From: Acetivibrio cellulolyticus CD2
GTDB taxonomy: Bacteria > Bacillota > Clostridia > Acetivibrionales > Acetivibrionaceae
Direction of reading: 5' to 3'
Assembly: GCF_000179595.2 (NCBI RefSeq)
Contig: NZ_JH556653.1
Span: forward strand, 902,859-966,858
DNA length: 64,000 nt
Below the pieces are notes generated by a model that saw only the letters and a program-made list of their open reading frames with translations, made no database searches and was not told where the DNA came from. Shown here piece after piece: positions 18,984-28,720 of the stretch (position 1 is the first letter of the stretch; every line of letters begins with the position of its first letter). A program made the translations under genes and the position numbers.

Positions 18984-19512
18984 AAATGTAATCCTCCTTC
19001 AAATAATTCTTTAATTCCTGCCTTGCGCGATTTAAATAGCTTTTCACCGAACCTTCAGGAATACCCATAATATAAGATATCTGGCTTATTTTTAAATCGC
19101 TGAAATACTTTAAAACAATTACTGAACGATAATTATCAGGTAAAAAATCAATAGCTTGATATAGATCCAGTTTTTCCTCAATTGGCGATGATTCAAGTGG
19201 TTCTAATGCTTCTACAGCATCTGAAAGAATGTACTTTTCCGACTTCTTCAATACATCCTTTGCTGCATTAATTAAGATTTTTGTAATCCAAGTTTTAAAA
19301 AATTCCGGCTGCCTTAGCTTTTTTATATTCTCAAAACCATTAATTACACAATCTCTTACCACATCAAGAGCAATATTTTCATCTCTTGTATATGAAAATG
19401 CAATCTTATATAAATAGTCTTTATACATTTCAATTAACTCTCCATAGGCCTTTACATTGCCTTTAATGGATTGTTTTGCAAGTTTATCTACATCTATATT
19501 TTCTATTTCCAA
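18973..19512 (-). CDS. ECF-type RNA polymerase sigma factor
   Basis: A protein of about 180 aa with region 2 (YKDYLYKIAFSYTRDENIALDVV) and region 4 (LPDNYRSVIVLKYFSDLKISQISYIMGIPEGSVKSYLNRAR). I favour the TTG at 19512 as start because GAGAGGGG lies 7 nt ahead; an ATG at 19533 is possible. The pair with the DUF4179 gene suggests an envelope-stress regulon. Confidence 0.88.
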   Translation of the reverse strand: MEIENIDVDKLAKQSIKGNVKAYGELIEMYKDYLYKIAFSYTRDENIALDVVRDCVINGFENIKKLRQPEFFKTWITKILINAAKDVLKKSEKYILSDAVEALEPLESSPIEEKLDLYQAIDFLPDNYRSVIVLKYFSDLKISQISYIMGIPEGSVKSYLNRARQELKNYLKEDYIYEG

Positions 19513-19698
19513 ACTGCCACCCCTCTCCTCCATCTCAAATCCCAGCTAGGAAGTAATTCTTTGTACTGTACACTCATTAGACCTTAAACAATATAAGAAG
19601 GTTACAATTTTTACAAAAAAATATTATCTCATAAAGTATAGACCATTTACTCGTATCTGCTATAATAAAAACATACCACACAACGCAAGGAGGACGCT

Positions 19699-20454
19699 AT
19701 GAAAAAAAGCTATTATTTAAACATTGCTATTTCTATTACATTAGCAGCACTTTTACTTACAGGCTGTGAGCAGAACGCCGCACAAAAGGCGTCTACTCAG
19801 CCAACCTCTGCTATAACTAGCCCAGCTTCAACTAATAATAAAGCTGAAAGTGAAATCAATTATACTGAAAAACTAAAATCAGAAGGCTATAGCACAAAGG
19901 ATATCGAATCTGCGCAATCGTATGTAAGTAGAATAGTACTACAATTAAATGAAATCGAAACATTCAGAGGCATTAATACGGAGCCCGCAGGTATTGGAAG
20001 TGAAAACACCGACGATTCATCCAAATATTCCGAACTTTTGTCAAAAATAGATGAACAAAAAGCAGTATACTATCTAGTTAAATTAAACAGTGATTTTAAC
20101 AGCATAGAGGATGCTCTCAACGAATATCTCCTTGCTTTGCAGTCAGATCTTGATATTGATACCTACTTTAAAAGCAAAGAAAAATATAATGAGGCAAAAA
20201 ACAAAAAGATCTCAGGTACAAATTCTGATGAGTTTATCACAGTCAGTGATATTGAAGAAAAGGCAATTAAAACCCTGCAAAATGTGAATAATTCCAGAAA
20301 CAATTCCAACCAGACAGTTCCTGGAATAAACAACCCAAACCAAAATCCAGCGCCGGATGTTATAAATCCGCAGCCTAACATTCCAAGTGTCGAGATACCT
20401 CGACCCATTGATCCGTCCCAGGAAATAAGGGACAAGTTAGGACCCCAGCAATAG
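19699..20454 (+). CDS. Secreted lipoprotein of unknown function
   Basis: A 251-aa protein with a lipoprotein signal (lipobox LLTGC, Cys23), a Ser/Thr/Ala-rich linker, a helical middle and a Pro/Asn-rich tail (NPAPDVINPQPNIP) suited to lying in the cell wall. AAGGAGG precedes the ATG. A TATAAT box near 19662 with a weak -35 (TAGACC, 16 bp) may be its promoter. It is divergent from the sigma operon, so it may be a target of that sigma factor. Confidence 0.75.
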   Translation: MKKSYYLNIAISITLAALLLTGCEQNAAQKASTQPTSAITSPASTNNKAESEINYTEKLKSEGYSTKDIESAQSYVSRIVLQLNEIETFRGINTEPAGIGSENTDDSSKYSELLSKIDEQKAVYYLVKLNSDFNSIEDALNEYLLALQSDLDIDTYFKSKEKYNEAKNKKISGTNSDEFITVSDIEEKAIKTLQNVNNSRNNSNQTVPGINNPNQNPAPDVINPQPNIPSVEIPRPIDPSQEIRDKLGPQQ

Positions 20455-20456
20455 TC

Positions 20457-20493
20457 AAAAATGGATTGGGCATCTAGCTCCAATCCATTTTTT
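20457..20493. terminator. Bidirectional terminator
   Basis: AAAAATGGATTGG (20457-20469) pairs with CCAATCCATTTTTT (20480-20493). It has T-runs on both strands and lies between the lipoprotein gene and the end of pnkp. Confidence 0.88.
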
Positions 20494-20578
20494 ATGTGGA
20501 AGTTAAATAATAATACTCAATTAATCTTTCAAATTTGTCTATCGCAAATTTCGATAGAGCATTGGCTATTTGCTCCTT

Positions 20579-23185
20579 TTATAACCTTGGATCAACAGGC
20601 TCACTTTCTAGTGCTAATACTCCAAATACGCATTCATGTACTCTATAAAGAGGTTCATGTCTTACAAACCGTTCAAGTGATTCCATACTAAGTGCAAACT
20701 CTCTTAGAGCCAAAGCGCGTTTCTTCCCTAAAGATCTGCTTCTTAATCTCTGGATATTTTCATCCATTGTATACTCAGGCCCATAAATAATCCTGAGATA
20801 CTCCCTGCCACGGCACTTTACAGCCGGTTGCAGCAGTTCTCTATTATTCTTTACAATAAAGTCATACGGCTTCACAACCATACCTTCGCCCCCCGAGGAT
20901 GTCAGGTTCTCCCACCACTCAATACCCTTATCTATGCTTACAGTGTCTGTAACATCAACGAGAATGTGGTTTGTAGCCATAATCAAATTATCATCACCAG
21001 TAAAGTATTTAGCTATAGTATCCATATGCCATAAGTGATTTTTATCCGAGTATACCTTTCCCTCTGTTGCAAGGATGTGGAAAGGTGCAAGCTTTAAACC
21101 ATCTATAGAACTCACAGGCCAGCAGTATCTCCTGTATGAATCCACATACTTGTGCATTGTATCCGAACGCTCAGAAAATCTTTGCAACAAAGAATTTATG
21201 TCTGCGTTTTGCCCAGATGTTTGTTTACTTACGTCGAAGGAAATATTCTTGTTGCATGATGCCTGTTTAAGCAGTCTTTCCGCTTCATCCAGAGAAACTC
21301 TGCCGGATATTCCAACAGCTGAGTATTGATCCTTTAAAAGCACCTGAGCTTTAGCTGACCAAGGCATCAACTCACAGTCAACGCAAACCCAATCTGTATC
21401 GAATTCATTCCAAAACCCGGACTTATTCAGTGCATTTCTGATCCTATCAATTAAAGAGGCCTCAAGCTCCATATCATCAAAAAAATGCCTTCCTGTACGT
21501 GTATAACATATTCCAGCAGAGCCATCAACAACTCCAAACCTTTTTTTAGCCGCATCTTCATCCTTACAAACTATTACTACTGCACGGGAACCCATGTGCT
21601 TTTGCTCACATACAACTCTGCCTACTCCCCGGCTACTGAAATATGAAAACGCCTCAGCCGGATGTTCCAACATGCCTTCTTTCTTACTTGTCTCACAAGG
21701 TGACATAGTAGGCGGCAGATATATAAGCCAATGCGGGTCGGCTGCGAACCTGCTCATTATCTCTAAAGCCGCAATAGAGTTTTCCTCTTTAATTGTAATG
21801 TTATTATAAAGACGAGTCTCAATAATTCTCTTACCCAAAACATCATTTATGTCTAGCATGTCACTGTCTTCCCTTACTTCAAATACAACCTTATCATCTT
21901 CAGGTAAAAAAGGCTTGGCAGGTTCGTAGTATGTCTCTAAAGCCTTTACATCTAAAAACTCTCTTTCAGGATACCTGTAGGCAGTAAGTTTTCCGCCAAA
22001 AACACAGCCTGTGTCAATATTAATGGTATTGTTAGTATTCAGGATTTCAGCCTGTGGGGTGTGTCCGTATATAACCATCGCTTTTCCACGGTAATCTGAT
22101 GCCCAATCATATCTTACAGGCAAGCCATATTCATCAGTCTCACCGGTAGTCTCGCCATATAAGGCAAATTCACGCACCTTACCCGATCCACGCCCCTGAA
22201 GTTCTTCCTTTAATCCGGCATGTGCAACGACAAGCTTTCCGTCATCCAGCACGTAATGGCTGACCAGCCCGTCAATAAAGTTCTTCACTTCCTCGATAAA
22301 TACAGGAGACTCATTTTCAAGCTGTTCCAAAGTTTTATCCAAACCGTGAGTTATCTGAACGTTGCTCCCTTTAAGCTTCTTTAAAAGTTTGATATCATGA
22401 TTACCAGGTACACAAAGAGCGCTTCCTGATTTAACCATGCTCATCACAAGCTTTAACACATCAGCAATTCCCGGACCACGGTCAACCAGGTCTCCCAAAA
22501 ACACCGCTTTTCTTCCTTCAGGATGTACAACTCTATAGCCACCGTTTACAGGCTCATTATCCTTTTCAATACAATACCCTATCTTCTCAAGGAGGCTTTT
22601 CAGCTCGTCAAAGCATCCATGAACATCTCCGATAATATCAAAGGGTCCATGTTCATGCTTAAGGTTATTCCATAAGGGCTGTCTTTCAAACACAACCTGC
22701 TCGACTTCCTCTGGAGAATTGAGCACATATACATACCTGAAGCCCTCCTTTTGAAGTGTTCTGATTGACTTTCGGAGCTGCTGGCTATGCTTTCTGATTA
22801 CATGTTCGCCTACCTGCCTATCCGTTCTGTTCTTATTCCTATCCTGGCATACCCTCTCCGGAAGGTCAAATACCACAGCTACAGGCAGACAGTGATACTC
22901 TCTGGCAAGTTGTACAAGAGGCTTTCTTGCGGCTTCCTGTACATTAGTTGCATCAACAACAGTAAGCTTCCCAAGCTTAAGCCTTTTAGCCGCAATATAA
23001 TGCAAAACTTCAAAGGCAGTATTTGTAACAGTCTGATCATTGTCGTCATCTGATACAAGCGCTCTGCAGAAGTCCGACGATATTACCTCCGTCGGTTTGA
23101 AGTGCTTACTGGCAAAAGTTGATTTACCACAACCTGAAGAGCCTATTAAAACTATTAAAGATAACTCTGGTACAGTTAATTTCAT
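20579..23185 (-). CDS. pnkp: Polynucleotide kinase-phosphatase-ligase Pnkp
   Basis: An 868-aa three-domain RNA repair enzyme. The N-terminal 5' kinase has GSSGCGKST (15-23). The metallophosphoesterase has GDVHGC (Asp187, His189), GDLVDRG (Asp232) and GNHD (261-264). The C-terminal adenylyltransferase has KHMGS with Lys529 as the AMP-accepting residue. In C. thermocellum the orthologue (about 870 aa) heals and, with Hen1, seals ribotoxin-cleaved RNA. Its ATG overlaps the hen1 stop (ATGA), so the two are translationally coupled. Confidence 0.96.
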   Translation of the reverse strand: MKLTVPELSLIVLIGSSGCGKSTFASKHFKPTEVISSDFCRALVSDDDNDQTVTNTAFEVLHYIAAKRLKLGKLTVVDATNVQEAARKPLVQLAREYHCLPVAVVFDLPERVCQDRNKNRTDRQVGEHVIRKHSQQLRKSIRTLQKEGFRYVYVLNSPEEVEQVVFERQPLWNNLKHEHGPFDIIGDVHGCFDELKSLLEKIGYCIEKDNEPVNGGYRVVHPEGRKAVFLGDLVDRGPGIADVLKLVMSMVKSGSALCVPGNHDIKLLKKLKGSNVQITHGLDKTLEQLENESPVFIEEVKNFIDGLVSHYVLDDGKLVVAHAGLKEELQGRGSGKVREFALYGETTGETDEYGLPVRYDWASDYRGKAMVIYGHTPQAEILNTNNTINIDTGCVFGGKLTAYRYPEREFLDVKALETYYEPAKPFLPEDDKVVFEVREDSDMLDINDVLGKRIIETRLYNNITIKEENSIAALEIMSRFAADPHWLIYLPPTMSPCETSKKEGMLEHPAEAFSYFSSRGVGRVVCEQKHMGSRAVVIVCKDEDAAKKRFGVVDGSAGICYTRTGRHFFDDMELEASLIDRIRNALNKSGFWNEFDTDWVCVDCELMPWSAKAQVLLKDQYSAVGISGRVSLDEAERLLKQASCNKNISFDVSKQTSGQNADINSLLQRFSERSDTMHKYVDSYRRYCWPVSSIDGLKLAPFHILATEGKVYSDKNHLWHMDTIAKYFTGDDNLIMATNHILVDVTDTVSIDKGIEWWENLTSSGGEGMVVKPYDFIVKNNRELLQPAVKCRGREYLRIIYGPEYTMDENIQRLRSRSLGKKRALALREFALSMESLERFVRHEPLYRVHECVFGVLALESEPVDPRL

Positions 23186-24579
23186 AATGTAAACACTCCC
23201 ATCTGTGTAGGGCTTCCGTATTCAGCATCCCCTTCACCAATTTGAACAAATCTCACAGTGTACCCATATTGCGTTGCAACCTTTTGTGCCCATGTTTTAA
23301 ACTCATTACGCGTCCACTCAAAACGGTGATCCCTATGGCGCATATCTCCTTCAAAAAGGTTGGAATAATGCGTGTTATACTCCTTGTTTGGGGTAGAAAC
23401 AATAACGGTATTTGGCCTTGCAAACTTAAAAAGCACCTTTTCAAAAGCAGCTAGCCTATTTTCATCAAGATGCTCAATTACTTCAATAACAGTCGCTGCA
23501 TCGTAGCCTGAAAACCTTTTATCCCTATAAGTTAATGAGCCCTGGAACAAGTTAATCCTCTTTTTTTGCATTTCGGGCAGTCTGTCTATTTTTAATTTAT
23601 CCATGGCCCTCTCAAGTACACTGTAGGAGACATCCACTCCAGCAATTTGCTCAAAGCTCCTGTCTTTAAGAAGTAAAGAAAGCAAATTTCCTTCTCCGCA
23701 TCCAATATCTATTACTCTTTTTGCATTTGCGCTTTTTAGTGCAGCAACTACAGTTCCCAGTCTCTGCTGGTTTAAATTCAATTTTCTTTCAGGCTCTTCT
23801 TCCTTTTGCGGAAGCTCCACAGTCTCTTGCTCTTCCGGAGCCATTTCCTTTTCAAGCAGTTGATCAAACGCCTTGTTCACCAGGCTTCGTTTTCTTCTCA
23901 AATACCTGAAGGCTATCCTGTCTTTTTCCGGGTGGGTTGCAAGCCACCCTTCTCCATGGCGCAGCAATTTTTCAATTTCATCCTCTCCAACCCAATAGTG
24001 CTTTTCTAAATCAAGAACAGGAATAAGGACATAAATATGGTTCAGTAAATCCTGAAGCCTGACTACTCCCTCAAGCGTTACTGTATAGTATTTACTTTTG
24101 CCCCATTCTGGGAACTTATCATCTAAGATATAATCCTCAATAGTAACCTTATAGCCTAAAGGTTCAAATAATCGGTTGATAATCCCTTCTTCACCCCTAC
24201 ATGGCAGCATGACTATTCTTGCCTGAAAGGGTAAAGCTTTCTCTGCAAGTTCCGGTTTATCTTTACACTTACCTGACATTGCCGTTCCAAACACCCTTGA
24301 CATTGCAACACTTAAAAATGAAGATGCAACATAAGGCCTATCATTCACATAGTCAAACAAACCACCTTCCCCCGAAGTTCCTTTCTTTCCACGCGCAAGG
24401 TCAATCGGATCAATATCCAGTAAAAGTACTGCAGTACAACTTTCCGGCGATACTTCCGAGTAAAATACATGTGCTTTCCCATGATTAAGTTCAAAGGTTT
24501 GCGGCCTCGATGGATTTTTGTATAACAGATATCCTAAATCCGTTGCCGGCGGTTGGGTATAAGTAATTGTAAGTATCAT
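23182..24579 (-). CDS. hen1: Hen1, 3'-terminal RNA ribose 2'-O-methyltransferase
   Basis: A 465-aa protein when started at the ATG at 24579 (AAAGGGG 8 nt upstream), which fits the length of the C. thermocellum enzyme. The N-terminal half activates Pnkp ligation. The C-terminal half is a SAM methyltransferase with DIGCGEG (291-297) and the Mn2+ ligands Glu366, Glu369 and His370 in EVIEH, plus downstream HRDHRF. It methylates the 2'-OH at the damaged 3' end before sealing, so repaired RNA resists recleavage. Confidence 0.95.
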   Translation of the reverse strand: MILTITYTQPPATDLGYLLYKNPSRPQTFELNHGKAHVFYSEVSPESCTAVLLLDIDPIDLARGKKGTSGEGGLFDYVNDRPYVASSFLSVAMSRVFGTAMSGKCKDKPELAEKALPFQARIVMLPCRGEEGIINRLFEPLGYKVTIEDYILDDKFPEWGKSKYYTVTLEGVVRLQDLLNHIYVLIPVLDLEKHYWVGEDEIEKLLRHGEGWLATHPEKDRIAFRYLRRKRSLVNKAFDQLLEKEMAPEEQETVELPQKEEEPERKLNLNQQRLGTVVAALKSANAKRVIDIGCGEGNLLSLLLKDRSFEQIAGVDVSYSVLERAMDKLKIDRLPEMQKKRINLFQGSLTYRDKRFSGYDAATVIEVIEHLDENRLAAFEKVLFKFARPNTVIVSTPNKEYNTHYSNLFEGDMRHRDHRFEWTRNEFKTWAQKVATQYGYTVRFVQIGEGDAEYGSPTQMGVFTL

Positions 24580-24700
24580 AATTTCAACCCCTTTATTTGG
24601 TAACTTTGTAAACCTCATTTTTTACTTTATTTAATGATTTCCCAAATCTATTCCTTATGCTCTAAGGTCTGCAAGTATAAAACATTTAAACTTTAGATAC
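24580..24700 (-). promoter_or_regulatory. hen1-pnkp leader
   Basis: AT-rich gap between the upstream repair genes and hen1. A TATACT lies near 24675 on the minus strand with no clear -35 partner. The upstream terminator suggests that hen1-pnkp has its own promoter here. Confidence 0.3.
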
Positions 24701-24701
24701 T

Positions 24702-24740
24702 AAAAAGCGTAAGTAATTTTTCGTTCATGCCTTAGCTTTT
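24702..24740 (-). terminator. Terminator after the kinase-HD gene
   Basis: On the minus strand AAAAGC-TAAG pairs with CTTA-(C)-GCTTTT, a 10-bp stem with one bulge, followed by TTTTT. Confidence 0.6.
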
Positions 24741-24751
24741 ATTTTCGTTTA

Positions 24752-25645
24752 TTACTTGGCCCTCACATCAGCCTCATGCAATCTCAACAAATTATCATAA
24801 GCTTCCCTGCCTAAAAGATTAGTAGATTTTGTTTTCGCTTTTCCTGTTTTAATATTAAAGGGCTGCATATGCCATTGAATTAAATTTGTTATCTCAAGAA
24901 TTTTTTCTACCGGCATATGTTTTAAGTAAAACAAACTCAAATAAGCTGATACATTCTGGTGATTGTAGAAATGGGCTTCTTCCGTAGGATTTCCTGTTCT
25001 ATCCTCGAATCTTTTGGTAAACTTTTTCCCAATGTCATGCAATAATGCTGCCATCAACAGAATCTCATCATTATGCTGCTCTTCTATATACTCTGCACAT
25101 TTCTTACAATGCTCGCCGATAGTTAATGTATGGTGTGAATTGTCCTGTGAAATTACATCCAGCTCTTTAAACAGCTCAGCCAAATCGTAATCTTCATCAG
25201 TATTAAATTCAACCTTTATATTATCCCAGCCCTCATAATATTGAGGAACCAAAAAGCTTTTATACATTTTCTCTATTACAGTTTCGGGTACCTTCCGGCT
25301 TCTTAAATTGTTTTGATGCAAGCATTTTTCATAAGGTGTGGCAACAAGAATACACTCTTTATAACACTCCTGCTTAATTCTGTCCAAAGTGAGCTTTCTC
25401 TTCTTATAACTCAAATTTGTGGCATCATAAACAACACTTTTTCCCTCGGATAAATCTTGATTGATTCTTCTATTCAATTCCTGAAAGACCAATTCATTGT
25501 TGTCTTGGTTATTTGCATCGCCGAATAATTCTTCCCTTAAGTCATCTGAAGAGTGTAAGGCCGCATTCTCTTTTAATGCCAACTCCTTTGCCAATGTGCT
25601 TTTCCCACTTCCCGGCAAACCCACCATCATAATAAATTTATTCAT
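24752..25645 (-). CDS. Polynucleotide-kinase-like P-loop domain fused to an HD phosphohydrolase
   Basis: A 297-aa protein. Residues 1 to about 160 form a T4 Pnkp-type kinase (GLPGSGKST at 9-17, SSDDLREELFG, VVYDATNL). Residues about 170-297 form an HD domain (ALLHDIGK). The T4 enzyme pairs its kinase with a HAD phosphatase; here an HD domain is in that place and could remove 2',3'-cyclic or 3' phosphates. Its ATG directly follows the ligase stop codon, so the two act as an end-healing plus sealing pair. Comparable kinase-HD fusions are reported in bacterial RNA-repair clusters; the HD activity is inferred. Confidence 0.82.
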   Translation of the reverse strand: MNKFIMMVGLPGSGKSTLAKELALKENAALHSSDDLREELFGDANNQDNNELVFQELNRRINQDLSEGKSVVYDATNLSYKKRKLTLDRIKQECYKECILVATPYEKCLHQNNLRSRKVPETVIEKMYKSFLVPQYYEGWDNIKVEFNTDEDYDLAELFKELDVISQDNSHHTLTIGEHCKKCAEYIEEQHNDEILLMAALLHDIGKKFTKRFEDRTGNPTEEAHFYNHQNVSAYLSLFYLKHMPVEKILEITNLIQWHMQPFNIKTGKAKTKSTNLLGREAYDNLLRLHEADVRAK

Positions 25646-26890
25646 TTATGCTTCCTCCAAATCCTCAAACAAAGCAGAATACGTCCCTTCAAGCCCCATT
25701 TCATTAAGCTTTCTATATTTTGTACTGTTCATAAAGCAGGTTTTTAAGACATGATACTCTTTATTTAAATATTTCTGGCGTAAATAACCCTGAATTTCCT
25801 TAGGACAATTATTCGTTACCCAGACCATATATTCCTTTCGATCTTGCTTTGGTGCTTTTATATAATAATCCTCAATATTTTTATTGGTGTTTTTCATATA
25901 CTCATAAATAAGCTTAGCAACCTGGTTTATTCTTCCCAAATAGTTCTCAGGTACTTTACTGATTAAGTCATCAAAAGTTCCGTCTGCAATATTTTTTATA
26001 ATCGTATTTACTGAAGAAAATCTGTTTAATACTCTATGCAGCTGAACATAATCATCACACTTAAGTTTAATCATATGCCCGTCAATATTTAACACCCAGC
26101 CTTCTTTCTCGGTAGATTTAAACCTTTTTGCATCCTTAATTATATCTTCAAAATCCTTGTTCTCTATCTTTGTCATAGGAACATCGTATTTTTCTGCAAA
26201 ACTCTTTACATCTTTATACGCCAACTGCTTTCCGGTAAAAACGTTTCTCATTCCGATCAGATACATACCCTCATCTTCTGGCGAATAAAAAACCACATGG
26301 GCATCCTTCACGCTTATATATTCGAAAATAAAGGTATATTCCGGATTTTCAACAATCATATCCTTATGGTTTTGAGTAAGTTTGCTGTATCCATCACTAA
26401 GCCGCCATGAGCTATTTCTGTCTAAAGCCATGCTTCCGGAAAGAAAAATATCGCCATTATAATATCGGGCACTTTGCATTGATCCATCCAGCTTGTCAGT
26501 AATTTCAACGGACTTGGCATTTTTGATTTCATTTTGTACACTTTCAAATTTGTTTTCTTCAACTTCGTTAAGGTTGAAAAACTTCCTGAAAGGTGCCAAT
26601 ACTAGCTGCTCATTTGCAACATCAATAACAACACTTCTGCATTCTCTGAAAATACTTTCAGAATCAGTCCACATACTTTCATGCATTTCATCCATACCAT
26701 ATCTTATAATAATAAAATCGTTATATTGCTTTACTTTTAAGTGGCCAAAAACATTATTATATTCCTCATTACCCAGTCTTGACAGCCACTTCTCAAATTC
26801 ATCTGTATCTAAATCACCAAAAGTTTCTCTATAATCATTTTTGATTTTCATAACCAGATTAAATACCGGATTCCAATTAAATTTTCCCAT
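25646..26890 (-). CDS. T4 Rnl1-like RNA ligase
   Basis: A 414-aa ATP-dependent RNA ligase. Motif I is KLDGS with Lys133 as the adenylated residue. The N-terminal block FRECRSVVID...LAPFRKFFNLNE is characteristic of the T4 Rnl1 (RnlA) family. Motifs IV and V are EGWVLN and IKLKCDDY. Rnl1 joins 5'-phosphate and 3'-OH ends of broken anticodon loops. Together with the adjacent kinase-HD enzyme it forms a second repair route beside Pnkp/Hen1. Confidence 0.88.
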   Translation of the reverse strand: MGKFNWNPVFNLVMKIKNDYRETFGDLDTDEFEKWLSRLGNEEYNNVFGHLKVKQYNDFIIIRYGMDEMHESMWTDSESIFRECRSVVIDVANEQLVLAPFRKFFNLNEVEENKFESVQNEIKNAKSVEITDKLDGSMQSARYYNGDIFLSGSMALDRNSSWRLSDGYSKLTQNHKDMIVENPEYTFIFEYISVKDAHVVFYSPEDEGMYLIGMRNVFTGKQLAYKDVKSFAEKYDVPMTKIENKDFEDIIKDAKRFKSTEKEGWVLNIDGHMIKLKCDDYVQLHRVLNRFSSVNTIIKNIADGTFDDLISKVPENYLGRINQVAKLIYEYMKNTNKNIEDYYIKAPKQDRKEYMVWVTNNCPKEIQGYLRQKYLNKEYHVLKTCFMNSTKYRKLNEMGLEGTYSALFEDLEEA

Positions 26891-26948
26891 TTCTTCACCC
26901 CATAATCATACTCATACGTTCATAAAACAATTCTTTGAAAGGACATAA

Positions 26949-26986
26949 TAAAAAGTGGTTAAATCCATATTTCAGACTTAACCACT
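26949..26986 (-). terminator. Terminator downstream of the Ro operon
   Basis: AGTGGTTAA (26954-26962) pairs with TTAACCACT (26978-26986). On the minus strand the stem is followed by TTTTTATT. It separates Ro and the 39-aa ORF from the ligase gene, perhaps as a partial terminator. Confidence 0.75.
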
Positions 26987-27026
26987 CTTGTTTGTATTTT
27001 CACGTAACTTTTATATAATGAAAACT

Positions 27027-27146
27027 TTAATACGCCTTACGTTTAAACAATAGAGGATTAAGCCAATGTATATGTATAAATGGTTTACAAATTCGCTCAC
27101 GCAATGTTTCAATTTTCCTTAATTCAAAACAGTTAGTTCTATACAT
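27027..27146 (-). CDS. 39-aa basic peptide, candidate small gene
   Basis: The minus strand encodes MYRTNCFELRKIETLRERIC... ending KRKAY, a basic peptide of 39 residues with no membrane segment. GGAGG is 7 nt before the ATG, one of the best ribosome-binding sites in the region. It lies 69 bp downstream of Ro and just before a terminator, so it should be on the Ro mRNA. It has no recognised family. The peptide itself is a prediction. Confidence 0.5.
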   Translation of the reverse strand: MYRTNCFELRKIETLRERICKPFIHIHWLNPLLFKRKAY

Positions 27147-27215
27147 TGTATATCCTCCATTCCCAATATATTTATTAAAACTTAAAAAGATTGTATTACA
27201 CTATCTTTATATCTG

Positions 27216-28688
27216 TCAACAAGCTATTTTAAAATAGTAACCGCTGATTTTGTCTATCAAGGTATCAATGCCTTGCTCAGTTGCAGATATAAAATCAAAC
27301 ACTTTCTCATTCCAGCCTGCAATGATGTTGACATTTTTACCGGCAAACTGCTGCGTACCATATCCCTGCATATCAATTGCATGCACCCATACATCAGGAT
27401 TTACCTTCTTCTTATATTCTTCTACCAAGGCCTGGCAGGTCTTTGGCCCACCATATCCAATTCTGTAGGTATATCCTCTGTTTATTTCATTATCCGAAAG
27501 CATAATAATTCTGTCAACGAAGATTTTTTTGTCAAGCAAATAACGTATAGGCAAGGTTATATCTGTCCCGCCGCCATTTACACTAATACTGTTTGCATTG
27601 GCAATGATGCCGCCTTGTGTAGACAAGCTACATGGATATAAATTATTATCAAAGGTAGTTGTAATAGTTTCTTCGCATATATAATTTGCAATAGACAGCA
27701 TCAATACTGCAATTTCTGCACAGGTCACTTCGCTTTTTGAACTTATGCCTGAATTCATGGAACCTGAGACATCAGCTGCAATTAAGGTTTTGCCCGCTAA
27801 TCTATTAATGTTTTTTGTTGATGTTTTAATTGCGATTTCTAAAGCATCATAAATTTTTGATGTTCCAAGACCTTCTTTTTTCAATGCTTTATAGGCACTG
27901 TAGTAGCGAAAAGGCAGCTGTTTGTTCTTTAATACTCTGCTCTCGTCTGCTAAGTTCTCATAAACTTTGTTTAAATTGGATGCTTCCGACTTGATGATAT
28001 TTCTAAGGTTTCTCATCATAGCCATGTAACCCAACTTATTCCCATTAATTAAGTTCTCCCAAGTCTCTCTGTTATTTCCTTTTGCTGAAAGCTCAGTTTC
28101 CCATGTAACAGGTGTTTCAAGGTTATCTTTCAACAACCTTTGCCACAAGTCATTCTGCTTTTCGTCCTTAGCTTTTGGATGCACCAGGCAAAGAATATCC
28201 TTCAATTTAACTGCATTGTCCCTGTTGTATTTTGCCAACTGATACTCATCAAATCTGGCTAAGCTGTCTGCCAATCCCTTTTTAATGGAGTTAGGAATTG
28301 GCTTGCCATAAGTATTTATGTAATAAGCAAGCACCTCAGTCATATCATCCGGACGCTCAACTATTTTATTCAACACTTTTCTAACATAATCCTTACCTTC
28401 TTCACTCTTTGCAAGCTCTGCCACCAATACGTGTGATATTGTTCTTAAGTGCATTTCGTTCCTTGCAAAAACACATAAGTTTGCAACAAATCCTGCATCA
28501 CTTTTGATTAGACTTCTTGCAGTATCTAATATATCTTTGGAGTTATCGCCATAAAACTTATTTTCATTAAAAAGGCTAGTTAAAACTTGTGTAACCAGTT
28601 TTTCCTTATCACTCATATGATAGGCAATTGCACCCTCATTATTGTAAGTTATATTTGTTCTTGCATTTCCAAAATTAAATTTTGACAT
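27216..28688 (-). CDS. rsr: Ro60/Rsr orthologue (TROVE domain protein)
   Basis: A 490-aa protein. Residues 1 to about 285 form a TROVE HEAT-repeat ring (for example NKLGYMAMMRNLRNI). Residues about 300-490 form a vWA domain with the metal site DVSGS (Asp306, Ser308, Ser310). Ro binds misfolded RNA ends in its ring and Y RNA on its outer face; bacterial Rsr works with Y RNAs and PNPase or RNase II in RNA decay. AAAGGA precedes the ATG. It is directly downstream of tandem Y-RNA-like units on the same strand. Confidence 0.95.
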   Translation of the reverse strand: MSKFNFGNARTNITYNNEGAIAYHMSDKEKLVTQVLTSLFNENKFYGDNSKDILDTARSLIKSDAGFVANLCVFARNEMHLRTISHVLVAELAKSEEGKDYVRKVLNKIVERPDDMTEVLAYYINTYGKPIPNSIKKGLADSLARFDEYQLAKYNRDNAVKLKDILCLVHPKAKDEKQNDLWQRLLKDNLETPVTWETELSAKGNNRETWENLINGNKLGYMAMMRNLRNIIKSEASNLNKVYENLADESRVLKNKQLPFRYYSAYKALKKEGLGTSKIYDALEIAIKTSTKNINRLAGKTLIAADVSGSMNSGISSKSEVTCAEIAVLMLSIANYICEETITTTFDNNLYPCSLSTQGGIIANANSISVNGGGTDITLPIRYLLDKKIFVDRIIMLSDNEINRGYTYRIGYGGPKTCQALVEEYKKKVNPDVWVHAIDMQGYGTQQFAGKNVNIIAGWNEKVFDFISATEQGIDTLIDKISGYYFKIAC

Positions 28689-28720
28689 ATTTATTTTCCT
28701 TTCATATTAAATTATTGCCT

